DNA of 64,000 bases from Bifidobacterium pullorum subsp. saeculare (GTDB lineage: Bacteria; Actinomycetota; Actinomycetes; Actinomycetales; Bifidobacteriaceae). Under the pieces are notes generated by a model. It was not told where the DNA came from, searched no databases, and was given only the letters and a program-made list of their open reading frames with translations. Positions within the stretch are counted from its first letter, which is position 1. Every line of letters starts with the position of its first letter. The position numbers and the translations under genes are program-made. Shown here in pieces: positions 19,554 through 28,107 of the stretch. The stretch spans positions 1 through 64,000 of the forward strand of contig NZ_JACLYU010000008.1 of assembly GCF_016899725.1 (NCBI RefSeq), given 5' to 3'.

Positions 19554-20369
19554 ATGAAGAAACTGATGTTCGACTACCGGATGCGGCTGAGCTTCGGCGC
19601 GCCCGTCACCGACCATCGTTTCCAGCTGCGGTGCGTGCCCGCCACCGGCCCCAGGCAGCAGGTGGTGGACGTGACCGTGCGGGTGGAGCCCGAGGTCGAG
19701 CTGTTCCGCACCATCGACTCCTTCGACTCCGTGGTGATGACCGGATTCCTGCCCACGGCGCACGACCACTTCGGCTACCGGGTCACCGGCATCGCGTTCG
19801 TGGACAACGCGCATATCAAATCCGAGCCCTACAAGCCGCTGTACCGCTTCCAATCCGCGCTCACCGCGCCCGGCCCGGCCGTGGCGGCGCTCACCGAACG
19901 GTGCCGGGGCGAGCTCGCCCGCACGCCTGCCGACCTGACGGACGTGGAGAAGTCCGAGCTGGTGATGCACGAGGTGTACGCCGCGTTCGCCTATACCCCC
20001 GGTTCGACCACGGTGCGCACCACCGCCGAGCAGGCGCTCGCCCAGCGCCGGGGCGTATGCCAGGACTACGCGCATGCGATGCTGTCCGTCTGCCGCTCGC
20101 TGGGACTGACGGCCCGGTACATCGCGGGGTTGCTCGGCGGCGAGGGCGCCACCCACGCCTGGGTGGAGGTGTACCAGGACCACCGGTGGATCGGCCTCGA
20201 CCCCACCCACGACCGGTTGGTGGACGACAACTACATCACGATCGCCCACGGGCGCGACTACCGCGACTGCATGCTCGACATCGGCATCTTCTCGGCGTCG
20301 GCCGGCGGCGAGGGCGCCGTCACCCAGACCCAGTGGGTCAACGCCTCCGTCCACGAGCAGGTGGCCTGA
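19554..20369 (+). CDS. Transglutaminase-like cysteine protease-fold protein
   Basis: This 271-residue protein has the bacterial transglutaminase N-terminal beta-domain (residues 1-95) and a transglutaminase-like core. The triad is visible as Cys169 in RRGVCQDYAHA, His201 in GATHAWVEV and Asp216 in GLDPTHD. It has no signal peptide and should be cytosolic. Proteins of this type sit next to circularly permuted ATP-grasp/alpha-E genes in many genomes and may hydrolyse or rearrange the amide bonds those enzymes make; that is inference. A TACAGT hexamer at 19498 and the small hairpin GGAGCG/CGCTCC before the start could give it its own promoter. Confidence 0.85.
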   Translation: MKKLMFDYRMRLSFGAPVTDHRFQLRCVPATGPRQQVVDVTVRVEPEVELFRTIDSFDSVVMTGFLPTAHDHFGYRVTGIAFVDNAHIKSEPYKPLYRFQSALTAPGPAVAALTERCRGELARTPADLTDVEKSELVMHEVYAAFAYTPGSTTVRTTAEQALAQRRGVCQDYAHAMLSVCRSLGLTARYIAGLLGGEGATHAWVEVYQDHRWIGLDPTHDRLVDDNYITIAHGRDYRDCMLDIGIFSASAGGEGAVTQTQWVNASVHEQVA

Positions 20370-20536
20370 GCGGATCCGTGCGCGCCCGCGGGCTGGCTGC
20401 ATTGATTCGGCCTCAGTATTGTCAGCAATATCGACAAACGATAAAAAATTATTGAATAACGATATATTTGGCGATATACTAGGCAGTGACACCGGGCAAA
20501 GGCGCCCGTGGCAATCACGAGGGCAAGGAGTCGGCC
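20370..20536 (+). promoter_or_regulatory. AT-rich promoter region of the DUF2975/HTH operon
   Basis: TTGAAT (20452-20457) and TATACT (20475-20480) are separated by exactly 17 bp, the clearest sigma-70-like promoter in the window. The surrounding 80 bp is far more AT-rich than its neighbours. It holds an inverted repeat TATTG-TCAG-CAATA (20418-20431) and two copies of AACGATA flanking the -35 box, which could be operators for the HTH protein encoded downstream. Confidence 0.75.
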
Positions 20537-21268
20537 ATGAGCAGGCAGGGGATATCCATCGGCGATCGTGGACGCGGCGGATCCGGCGGACGCGGCCCTC
20601 GGGGAAAGCGTGAAACATCCGTGACACAGAAGGCGGCATCGACCATTTGGGTGCGCGTCGACAGCGCGGCGGCGGCCATCGCGCGCATCGCCGAAGTGGT
20701 GATGTGGCTGGGCGCGGCGGCGGTCGTGGGAACGATGCTCTGGGCGCTCGCCGCCCAGGTGGAACCGGTGGTCGACGCCGATGCCAACCTGCTGCGCGTC
20801 GGGCCGGCCTCGCTGTCTGGCTCGTTCCTGGGCGTGACCGTATGGCTCGGTCATGGCGCCCTACGCGGCGCGGTCAGCCCGCCGGTGATCGCGTTGGTGA
20901 CGGTGGCACAGCTGGCGATCGCCGCGGGCTGGGCGATGGTCTTCCATGAGGTGGCCGGATTGTGCGGCCGGCTGCAGGCATGGGAACGTCGCGCCGCGGC
21001 CGGTGGCCGAGCGCTCGTGGACGAGGGGAGCGCCGGCCCGTTCGTGGCGTCGGCGGTGCGCGGCCTGCGGCGCATTGGCGCGCTGCTCATCGCCATGCCG
21101 GTTGTGGCCTGGGCGGTCGGCCTCGTGTGCATGGCGATGCGCGCTTCGGTGGACTTCGGCCTGGACGGCGTGGCCTTCGTCGCGATGGTCGGGCTCATCG
21201 GCCTGGCCATCGCGCATGTGTTCGAATACGGCATGGGCCTGCAACGCGACGTGGACGGCCTGCTGTGA
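20537..21268 (+). CDS. DUF2975-type membrane protein
   Basis: This is a 243-residue integral membrane protein. After a ~40-residue Gly/Arg-rich N-terminus come about four hydrophobic segments (starting around IAEVVMWLGAAAVVGTMLWA, then GVTVWLGHG, IGALLIAMPVVAWAVGLVCM and FVAMVGLIGLAIAHVFEYG). The pattern, and its position just before a small Cro/C1-type regulator, match the DUF2975/HTH pairs known in Firmicutes and Actinobacteria, whose function is not established. The start has AAGGAG upstream. Its stop overlaps the next gene's GTG by 4 nt. Confidence 0.7.
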   Translation: MSRQGISIGDRGRGGSGGRGPRGKRETSVTQKAASTIWVRVDSAAAAIARIAEVVMWLGAAAVVGTMLWALAAQVEPVVDADANLLRVGPASLSGSFLGVTVWLGHGALRGAVSPPVIALVTVAQLAIAAGWAMVFHEVAGLCGRLQAWERRAAAGGRALVDEGSAGPFVASAVRGLRRIGALLIAMPVVAWAVGLVCMAMRASVDFGLDGVAFVAMVGLIGLAIAHVFEYGMGLQRDVDGLL

Positions 21269-21507
21269 GCGGACGCATCGTGCTGCGGCTCGACCGGATG
21301 ATGGTCGAGCGCGGCAGAAGCCTGGGATGGTTGGCCCGGCAGGTGGGCATCACCGACGCGAACCTCTCGAAGATCAAGAACAACCATGTCTCCGCCATCC
21401 GCTTCTCCACGCTCGCCGCCATCTGCGAGGCCCTGGACTGCCAACCGGGCGACGTGCTGGTCTATGAGGCGGATGACGGGGACGACGGAACCGGCCCCAG
21501 GCCCTGA
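21265..21507 (+). CDS. Cro/C1-family HTH transcriptional regulator (YozG-like)
   Basis: This 80-residue protein is nearly all helix-turn-helix: LRLDRMMVERGRSLGWLARQ, then VGITDANLSKIKNNHVSAIR and FSTLAAICEALDCQPGDVLV. The ending CQPGDVL is typical of the small Xre regulators paired with DUF2975 proteins. GTG 21265 overlaps the preceding stop (GTGA), so translation is coupled. It may regulate the AT-rich promoter at 20452; this is inferred from position only. Confidence 0.85.
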   Translation: MSGRIVLRLDRMMVERGRSLGWLARQVGITDANLSKIKNNHVSAIRFSTLAAICEALDCQPGDVLVYEADDGDDGTGPRP

Positions 21508-21565
21508 GCGGATCCGTACGCGCCCGGGTAGCATGGGGAGCAGAACGAGTGCGGGAGGTGCGCCG

Positions 21566-22090
21566 ATGCTGGTGGTGGATTATTCGAGGGCCGGGGAGAA
21601 CTATGCGGTCGGCGTCGTCGCGGAGGGCAGCACGCATCGGCTGGCGCGCGTCATCGCCGAGGAAGCCGGCTGCGCGCTGGTGGACATCGGAACGGTCGAG
21701 CCGTACCCCCTCGGATACGAGGAGGCCAAGGCCGTCATCCAGCGCGAGCTGGAAACTGGCGCCCGTCCCGCCGTGCGATGGGACGAGGGGATGGATGGGG
21801 CGCTCGCCGATGCGCGCGCCGTGGCCCTCGGCTATCCGATCTGGTGCGGTTCGCTGCCCGCGCCGGTCAGAAGCTTCCTCGACGCCGTGGACCTGGACGG
21901 CAGGATCATCCTGCCGTTCTGCACGCATGGCGGCAGCGGCTTCGCCCGCACGCTGACGGAGCTGCGCGACGCGCTGCCCGCCGCCGACATCCGCCCCGGC
22001 CTGGCCGTCCTCGGCGAGGACGCCCAGCGCGACCCCGAATCCCTCCGTCCCCGTGTCGCCGCCTGGCTGGGCGGCCAGCCGGACGTCTGA
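21566..22090 (+). CDS. Flavodoxin-family protein
   Basis: This 174-residue protein has a flavodoxin-like fold. The N-terminal VVDYSRAGENYAVGVV is the phosphate-binding loop that normally binds FMN (compare YSRTGNT). ALGYPIWCGSLPAPVRSFLD and ILPFCTHGGSGFARTLTEL match the second and third flavin loops of the flavodoxin_4 group. It probably acts as a cytosolic FMN-dependent electron carrier or oxidoreductase. GGGAGGTG precedes ATG 21566, and TAGCAT (about 21530) may be its -10 box. Confidence 0.8.
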   Translation: MLVVDYSRAGENYAVGVVAEGSTHRLARVIAEEAGCALVDIGTVEPYPLGYEEAKAVIQRELETGARPAVRWDEGMDGALADARAVALGYPIWCGSLPAPVRSFLDAVDLDGRIILPFCTHGGSGFARTLTELRDALPAADIRPGLAVLGEDAQRDPESLRPRVAAWLGGQPDV

Positions 22091-22139
22091 CGTCCGGCGC
22101 CGGTCCCGGCACAGTCGGAAGGCGTGGCCCCGGGGCATG

Positions 22140-22172
22140 AAAAAAGGGCTCCGGGGATGTCCCCGTAGCCCT
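22140..22172 (-). terminator. Terminator of tRNA-Ser(CGA)
   Basis: Read on the minus strand, AGGGCTACGGGG-ACAT-CCCCGGAGCCCT forms a stem with one mismatch, followed by a run of six T (22145-22140). It is an ordinary Rho-independent terminator just downstream of the tRNA. Confidence 0.85.
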
Positions 22173-22178
22173 TGATTG

Positions 22179-22263
22179 CGGATAAGGCGAGATTCGAACT
22201 CGCGGAGGCTTTCACCTCACACGCTTTCGAGGCGTGCTCCTTAGACCGCTCGGACACTTATCC
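22179..22263 (-). tRNA. tRNA-Ser (anticodon CGA)
   Basis: On the minus strand GGATAAG pairs with CTTATCC as the acceptor stem, followed by discriminator G. The anticodon stem CACGC/GCGTG encloses CTCGAAA, giving anticodon CGA. A long variable arm, typical of serine tRNAs, and the T-loop TTCGAAT are present. The length is 85 nt and no CCA is encoded. Confidence 0.95.
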
Positions 22264-22343
22264 TTCGCTGCTTGAGTGCACCAAGCAACTTGTTCATTAT
22301 GCCACGGAATCGGGACGGCGCAAGCGGCGTGTTCCCGGAAAGG

Positions 22344-23225
22344 TCACTGCGTGCCGTCGCCGGTGGCGTCGAACAGCGCCCAGTCGGCGGCAGGATAGCC
22401 GAGCGTGAGCGCGCGCCACAGGCGGGCGGTGGCGGCGTCGGCGAGCACGCCGAGCGTCGCGGGGGAGGTGCCGCCGGCGTCGCGCGTCGCATCGAGCCAG
22501 GCGCGGGCGCAGTCCATCTCCACGACGGCGGTCGTCGGCGCATCGAATCCGGTGGCCGGATCCTCGATCCGGTCGGGATGGGCGACCAGCTCCTCGGTTT
22601 CGTACACCTTCCGGCGGGGGTCGCCGCCGGCGGGGGCGAGCGAGACCAGCCGCTCGGCCATCGCCTTGTGGTTGTCGCTGATTGCCAGCGTCGCCCCCGG
22701 CGCCTGACGGGCGGCCAGCACCTCGGTCGCGAATCCGGCGCGGTCCTCGGCCAGCGCGAGGCGTTCCACCGCGTCATCCGGCAGCGCCAGCTCCACGACG
22801 TCGTCGAAGTCGACGGTGGCGGGGGCGCCCGGTCCGGCGGCCGTCCCGGGCGCGAGGCCGACCGAGCCGGCCAGCGCGGCGGCCCGCGCCCCGGCCTGGG
22901 CGGCGCGGACGACGCCCTCGTCGAAGCGTTCGCCGCATGCGGTCGCCACCGTCGACCAGGCGTTCCGTGCTTCGCGGGCGGACAGATAGCGTTGGAACAC
23001 CGGCGACGCGGAGACGGAGGTCTCGGTCAGCGAGGCGGCGCGGCCATAGGCGGTTTCGCAGGCGCTCGGAGTCTCGTCCGCGGCGACGCGGGCGTCGAGC
23101 GCGGGCGCCGCGCAGCCGGCCGTCCCGGCCGCCATCGCCGCCGCCAGCGCGCCCGCCGCCACGGTGCGCGCGGCGCGGCCGGGGACGGCTGGGATCGCGG
23201 GGAAGGGGCGGCGGGGTGTCTGCAT
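22344..23225 (-). CDS. Putative lipoprotein or exported protein of unknown function
   Basis: The family of this 293-residue protein is not recognised. The N-terminus has basic residues, a hydrophobic stretch (TVAAGALAAAMAAGTAG) and Cys38 in GTAGCAAP, which resembles a lipobox but lacks Leu at -3. The rest is Ala-rich and contains three further cysteines (SACETAYG, ATACGERF, EMDCARAW) that could pair outside the cell. On the minus strand TAGTCT lies 8 nt before the ATG, so it is probably transcribed without a leader. It occupies the place where rimP often precedes nusA but is unrelated to it and runs the other way. Confidence 0.6.
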   Translation of the reverse strand: MQTPRRPFPAIPAVPGRAARTVAAGALAAAMAAGTAGCAAPALDARVAADETPSACETAYGRAASLTETSVSASPVFQRYLSAREARNAWSTVATACGERFDEGVVRAAQAGARAAALAGSVGLAPGTAAGPGAPATVDFDDVVELALPDDAVERLALAEDRAGFATEVLAARQAPGATLAISDNHKAMAERLVSLAPAGGDPRRKVYETEELVAHPDRIEDPATGFDAPTTAVVEMDCARAWLDATRDAGGTSPATLGVLADAATARLWRALTLGYPAADWALFDATGDGTQ

Positions 23226-23300
23226 GAGTCATTAGACTAATAGCCGACTGTGACCGTATGGGCCAAGCGCTCGGAATAACTTCATAGGAGGTCTTGCACC

Positions 23301-24362
23301 ATGGAACTGGACCTGAAAGCCATGCACCAGCTTGCGAAGGAGCAGGGCATCGACGCCGAGACGCTGGACGCGGCCCTCACCGAGGCGCTTCGCCTCGCCT
23401 ACCTCAAGACCCCGCATGCGGCCAAGCACGCCCGCGTCGAGCTCGACGAGCGCGCCGGCACCTTCACCGTGTGGGCCGCCGACGAGATCCCCTCCGAGCC
23501 CACCGAGGACGACCCCCACCCGGCCCCGACGCTGGGCGAGGAGTACGACGACACCCCCAAGGACTTCGGCCGTCTGGCCGCCGCCACGGCCGCGCAGGTC
23601 ATCCGCCAGCTGTTCCGCCATGCCGAGGACGAGAAGGTGTTCGGTGCCTTCTCCGGCCAGAAGGGCAAGCTCATCACCGGCGTCGTCCAGCAGGACGCCA
23701 AGGATCCCTCGAACGTGCACATCGCCGTCGGCGACGTCGAGGCCATCCTGCCGCGCCGTGAGCAGGTGCCGGGCGAGCGCTACCGCCACGGTGAGCGTCT
23801 GCGCGTGTATGTGGTGAACGTCGGACGCGGGCTCAGGGGCCCGGAGATCATCGTGTCCCGCTCCCACCCGGAGCTGGTGCGCCGCCTGTTCGAGCGCGAG
23901 GTGCCGGAGCTGGTCTCCGGGGCCGTGTCGATCATGGCCATCGCGCGCGAGGCTGGGGCCCGTACCAAGATCGCGGTGCGCGCCAATGTGGAGGGCGTCA
24001 ACCCCAAGGGCGCGCTCATCGGCGCCGGCGGCTCCCGCGTGCGCGCGGTGATGGAGAACTTGGGCAAGGAGAAAATCGACATCGTCGACTGGTCCGCCGA
24101 CCCGGCCGAATTCGTCGCCTCCGCGCTGAGCCCGGCCGTGTGCACCGGCGTGCATGTGATCAGCGAGAAGAACAAGACCGCCGTCGCGTTCATCCATGAC
24201 GACCAGCTGTCCCTGGCCATCGGCAAGGAGGGCCAGAACGCCCGCCTCGCCGCCAAGCTCACCGGTTGGAAGATCGGCATCGAGTCCGCCGAGGCGCAGG
24301 CCGCCAAGGAGGCCGAGCTGGCCCGTGCGAAGGCCGCCGCCGACGCCACCGACCAGGACTGA
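23301..24362 (+). CDS. nusA: Transcription termination/antitermination protein NusA
   Basis: NusA binds RNA polymerase and controls pausing, termination and antitermination. The 353-residue product has the N-terminal polymerase-binding domain, an S1 domain around residues 120-185 (GAFSGQKGKLITGVV, then RYRHGERLRVYV), and two KH domains, visible in GVNPKGALIGAGGSRVRAVM and LSLAIGKEGQNARLAAKLTG. It lacks the C-terminal acidic repeats of enterobacterial NusA, as usual in actinobacteria. ATAGGAGGT is a near-perfect ribosome-binding site. Neither rimP (upstream) nor ylxR (downstream) is present. Confidence 0.95.
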   Translation: MELDLKAMHQLAKEQGIDAETLDAALTEALRLAYLKTPHAAKHARVELDERAGTFTVWAADEIPSEPTEDDPHPAPTLGEEYDDTPKDFGRLAAATAAQVIRQLFRHAEDEKVFGAFSGQKGKLITGVVQQDAKDPSNVHIAVGDVEAILPRREQVPGERYRHGERLRVYVVNVGRGLRGPEIIVSRSHPELVRRLFEREVPELVSGAVSIMAIAREAGARTKIAVRANVEGVNPKGALIGAGGSRVRAVMENLGKEKIDIVDWSADPAEFVASALSPAVCTGVHVISEKNKTAVAFIHDDQLSLAIGKEGQNARLAAKLTGWKIGIESAEAQAAKEAELARAKAAADATDQD

Positions 24363-24608
24363 GCCGCCTGGCACCCCCTTCCTCACCCGGGGCATTCCGG
24401 CAAGCCACGCGCCCGCGCGTGGTATCCGGTGCCCCGGGTATGCTTGTCTGCGGAATCCGCACGGCCGGGCGTGCCGTCATGCCTGCCGGGCGGGGAACAA
24501 GAAGACGAGGTAACACGATCATGGTCGCACGATGAGACTGGTTATGGACACCGTCATCGGGAACTGACCGCGCGTACGGTGCGCGTGGTCGCAGATAGGA
24601 GTTAAGTA
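24363..24608 (+). other. nusA-infB intergenic region (246 bp) without a recognised gene
   Basis: In many bacteria ylxR lies here. No frame gives a YlxR-like protein with its conserved Cys/Arg motif, and no clear terminator is seen. The segment just before infB is less GC-rich and ends with TAGGAGTTAAGTA before the GTG start. Confidence 0.6.
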
Positions 24609-27404
24609 GTGGCGAAACCACGCGTATACGAAATCGCCAAGTCCCTTGGCATCGACAGCAAGACCGCCCTGGAGAAGCTCAAGGAGATGGGCGAGTTCGT
24701 CAAGTCCGCGTCCTCCACCGTCGAGCCGCCGGTGGCGCGCAAGCTCAAGGCCGCCTTCCAGACCAAGGACGGCGGCGCCAAGAAGCCGGCCGCCAAGCAG
24801 GCGTCCCCGGCGCATCATCCTTCGCCGGCGAAGGTCCATCCGTCCCCGGCCGCCGCCAAGCCCGCGGCCCCCACGCCGCACGCCCCGGCCGCGCCGGCCG
24901 CCAAGCCCGGCCCGTCCGCCGCGACGCCGGCCCCGCACCATCCGTCCCCGGCCGCCAAGCCCGGCGCCCGCTCCAACGCGCCCAAGCCGGGCGCGCGTCC
25001 GGGCCGCAACGACCGCGCCGCGCAGGCCAAGCCCGGCTCGCGCAAGCCCGGCCAGGGCGGCGGCCATCCCCAGGGCCAGCACACCCCGGGCCAGCATGGC
25101 TCCGGCCCGGCCCCCACTCCGGGCTCCCGCGCCGGCGGGCCGCGCCCGGGCAACAATCCGTTCTCCCGCAAGCAGGGCATGCACACGCCCACGCCGGGTG
25201 ACATTCCGCGCCCGCATCCGATGGCGCGTCCGACCGTGAACAACAACGAGCGCCGTGGACGCGGCGGCCGTCCCGGCCAGGGCGGCGGCTTCCGCGGCGG
25301 CCGTCCGGGGCCGGGCACCGGCGCGCGTCCGGGCCAGTGGGGCCACGGGCGTCCGGGCCAGGGTGCCGGCGCTGGCTCCGGCACCGGCGCGCGCGGCGGC
25401 TTCCGCGCCGGCTCCGGCTCCGGCGCTCCGAGCAACGGTCCGTCCCGCGGTGGCTTCCGCGGCGGCCGCGGCAGCACCGCCGGCGCGTTCGGCCGCCAGG
25501 GCGGCAAGTCCTCGAAGGCGCGCAAGAACCGTCTGGCCAAGCGCAGGGAGTACGAGGAGATCAAGGCTCCGACCATCGGCGGCGTGCGCATCCCGCGCGG
25601 CAACGGCCAGACCATCCGTCTGCGCCAGGGCGCCTCGCTGGCGGACCTCGCCGAGAAGATCAACGTCAACCCCGCGGCCCTGGTAACCGTGCTGTTCCAC
25701 CTGGGCGAGATGGCCACGGCCACGCAGTCCCTGGACGAGGCCACCTTCCAGATCCTGGGCGAGGAGATCGGCTGGAACATCAAGCTCGTCTCCGCCGAGG
25801 AGGAGGACAAGGAGCTGCTCCAGCAGTTCGACATCGACCTCGACGAGGAAGAGCTGCAGGACGACGCGGACCTCAAGCCGCGCCCGCCGGTCGTCACCGT
25901 CATGGGCCACGTCGACCATGGCAAGACCCGCCTGCTCGACACGATCCGCAAGACCAACGTGCAGGCGCGCGAGGCCGGCGGCATCACCCAGCGCATCGGC
26001 GCCTACCAGGTGTCCGTGGACCTGGACGGCGAGCACCGCAAGATCACCTTCCTCGATACCCCGGGCCACGAGGCCTTCACCGCCATGCGTGCCCGCGGCG
26101 CCGAGCTGACGGACGTGGCGATCCTGGTGGTCGCCGCGGACGACGGCGTGATGCCGCAGACCGTTGAGGCCATCAACCACGCGCAGGCCGCCCACGTGCC
26201 GATCGTCGTGGCCGTCAACAAGATCGACGTGCCCGGCGCCAACCCGGAGAAGGTGCGCGGCCAGCTCACCGAGTTCGGCCTCGTGCCGGAGGAGTACGGC
26301 GGCGACACGATGTTCGTCGACATCTCCGCCAAGCAAGGCACCAACGTGGACAAGTTGCTCGAGGCGGTGCTTCTGACCGCCGACGCCGAGCTCGACCTCA
26401 GGGCGAACCCGAACATGGACGCCCGTGGCGCCACCGTCGAGGCCCGCCTCGACAAGGGCCGTGGCGCCGTGGCCACCGTGCTCGTCCAGCAGGGCACCCT
26501 GCATGTGGGCGACGCCATCGTGGCCGGCACCTCGTACGGCCGCGTCCGCGCGATGCTCGACGAGAACGGCAACCAGATGAAGGAGGCCACCCCGTCCACG
26601 CCGGTCCAGGTGCTGGGCCTGACCTCCGTGCCGACCGCCGGCGACCTGTTCCTGGTCGCCCCGGACGACCGCGCCGCCCGTCAGATCGCCGAGAAGCGCC
26701 AGGCCTCCGAGCGCGCCGCCCAGCTGGCCAAGCGCCGCAAGGTCGTCTCCCTCGAGTCCCTCAAGGAGCAGTTCGCGAAGGCCGAGGTCGACATGCTCAA
26801 CATCGTCATCAAGGGCGATTCCTCCGGCTCCGTCGAGGCGCTCGAGGACAGCCTCATGAAGATCGAGGTCTCCGACGAGGTCGGCATCCAGGTCATCCAC
26901 CGCGGCGTCGGCGCGATCACGCAGAACGACGTCAACCTCGCGACGGTCGACAAGGCCGTCATCATCGGCTTCAACGTGCGTCCGAACCGCCAGGTCGCGG
27001 ACCTCGCCGAGCGCGAGGGCGTGGAGATCAAGTACTACTCGGTCATCTACCAGGCCATCGAGGACATCGAAGCCTCCCTCAAGGGCATGCTCAAGCCGGA
27101 GTACGAGGAGGTCGTCACCTCGCATTCCGAGATCCGCGAGATCTTCCGCTCCTCCAAGTTCGGCAACATCGCCGGCGTCATGGTACAGGACGGCGAGGTC
27201 AAGCGCGGCACCAAGTGCCGCATCCTGCGCGACGGCGTCGCGACGGTCAACGACCTCGAGATCTCCTCGCTGCGCCGCTTCAAGGACGACGTCACCTCCG
27301 TCAAGGAAGGCTACGAGGCCGGCATCAACCTCGGCACCTTCAACGACATCGAGGTGGGCGACATCATCGAGACCTTCGAGATGCGCGAGGTGGAGCGCAA
27401 GTAG
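24609..27404 (+). CDS. infB: Translation initiation factor IF-2
   Basis: IF-2 is the GTPase that brings fMet-tRNA to the P site and promotes subunit joining. The 931-residue product begins [20 protein letters not shown]. Residues ~50-300 are a very long Pro/Ala/Gly/Arg-rich region, with many PGARPG and GRPGQG stretches, then [20 protein letters not shown]. The G domain has [14 protein letters not shown] (about residue 438), [15 protein letters not shown] and NKIDVPGAN; domains II-IV follow. GTG 24609 is preceded by TAGGAG. Confidence 0.97.
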   Translation: MAKPRVYEIAKSLGIDSKTALEKLKEMGEFVKSASSTVEPPVARKLKAAFQTKDGGAKKPAAKQASPAHHPSPAKVHPSPAAAKPAAPTPHAPAAPAAKPGPSAATPAPHHPSPAAKPGARSNAPKPGARPGRNDRAAQAKPGSRKPGQGGGHPQGQHTPGQHGSGPAPTPGSRAGGPRPGNNPFSRKQGMHTPTPGDIPRPHPMARPTVNNNERRGRGGRPGQGGGFRGGRPGPGTGARPGQWGHGRPGQGAGAGSGTGARGGFRAGSGSGAPSNGPSRGGFRGGRGSTAGAFGRQGGKSSKARKNRLAKRREYEEIKAPTIGGVRIPRGNGQTIRLRQGASLADLAEKINVNPAALVTVLFHLGEMATATQSLDEATFQILGEEIGWNIKLVSAEEEDKELLQQFDIDLDEEELQDDADLKPRPPVVTVMGHVDHGKTRLLDTIRKTNVQAREAGGITQRIGAYQVSVDLDGEHRKITFLDTPGHEAFTAMRARGAELTDVAILVVAADDGVMPQTVEAINHAQAAHVPIVVAVNKIDVPGANPEKVRGQLTEFGLVPEEYGGDTMFVDISAKQGTNVDKLLEAVLLTADAELDLRANPNMDARGATVEARLDKGRGAVATVLVQQGTLHVGDAIVAGTSYGRVRAMLDENGNQMKEATPSTPVQVLGLTSVPTAGDLFLVAPDDRAARQIAEKRQASERAAQLAKRRKVVSLESLKEQFAKAEVDMLNIVIKGDSSGSVEALEDSLMKIEVSDEVGIQVIHRGVGAITQNDVNLATVDKAVIIGFNVRPNRQVADLAEREGVEIKYYSVIYQAIEDIEASLKGMLKPEYEEVVTSHSEIREIFRSSKFGNIAGVMVQDGEVKRGTKCRILRDGVATVNDLEISSLRRFKDDVTSVKEGYEAGINLGTFNDIEVGDIIETFEMREVERK

Positions 27405-27418
27405 CGCCCGGACACCGA

Positions 27419-27495
27419 CGAGGGGAGAGCGACCTGCCGCTGGCCGGTCCGTGGCGCCGGCCACGGACCGGTTCCCGGCCGGCGTTCTCCCCTCG
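27419..27495 (+). terminator. Nested hairpin between infB and rbfA
   Basis: An outer 10-bp stem (27419-27428 with 27486-27495) encloses an inner perfect 12-bp stem (27444-27455 with 27460-27471) with a 4-nt loop. It probably terminates or attenuates transcription between infB and rbfA. Confidence 0.7.
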
Positions 27496-27562
27496 CCGTT
27501 TGGGGCCGGGCCACGCCCCGCCCCTCCCATGACCAGTTTTCCCCAGACCTCAAAGGACACCC

Positions 27563-28084
27563 ATGGCAGGAACCAACCCCCGCGCGGCGCGCATCGCCGC
27601 GCTCATCCAGCGCGTCATCGCCTCCTCGATGGAGTCCCAGCTGCATGACAAGCGCCTGTTCAACGTGACGATCACCGAGGTGCGCGTCACCAACGACCTC
27701 CAGCTCGCCAAGATCTACTGGACCCAGCTCGGCCACGACGGCCACGAGCAGGGCGAGCGCAAGCGCGCCGCACAGGCCCTCAAGCAGGCCAGCGGCCGCC
27801 TGCGCACGCTGGTCGGCCAGAAGGCCGGCCTGCGCCTGACCCCGCAGCTGCAGTTCATCTTCGACGAGGTGCCCGGCGAGGCGCATGAGATCGAGGACAT
27901 CCTCGCCGTGGCGCGCAAGCGCGACGAGGAGCTCGCCCGCTCCCGTGCCACCGCCCAGTACGCCGGCGACGCCGACCCGTACAAGCATGATGACGAGCCC
28001 GAGGACGACGAGACCGACGATTTCGACGATTTCGACGAGTCCGACGAGTCCGACGGCTTCGACGGCGACCGGGACGCGGCCTGA
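27563..28084 (+). CDS. rbfA: 30S ribosome-binding factor A
   Basis: RbfA is a KH-fold factor for late 30S maturation that acts on the 5' end of 16S rRNA. The conserved core runs to about residue 125: NPRAARIAALIQRVIASSME, then LFNVTITEVRVTNDLQLAKI and LRLTPQLQFIFDE. The last ~35 residues are an acidic tail built from repeated Asp-Phe-Asp and Glu-Ser-Asp units, encoded by imperfect 9-12 bp repeats. The length is 173 residues. truB follows after 23 nt. Confidence 0.93.
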   Translation: MAGTNPRAARIAALIQRVIASSMESQLHDKRLFNVTITEVRVTNDLQLAKIYWTQLGHDGHEQGERKRAAQALKQASGRLRTLVGQKAGLRLTPQLQFIFDEVPGEAHEIEDILAVARKRDEELARSRATAQYAGDADPYKHDDEPEDDETDDFDDFDESDESDGFDGDRDAA

Positions 28085-28107
28085 CGGCCGGCGGCGAGGT
28101 GACGTCC

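Noticed and set aside
24519..27560. A 1013-residue minus-strand open frame opposite infB
   Set aside because: It is the antisense shadow of infB in GC-rich DNA; its product is repetitive Asp/Gly/Ala/Val sequence with no domain and no ribosome-binding site.
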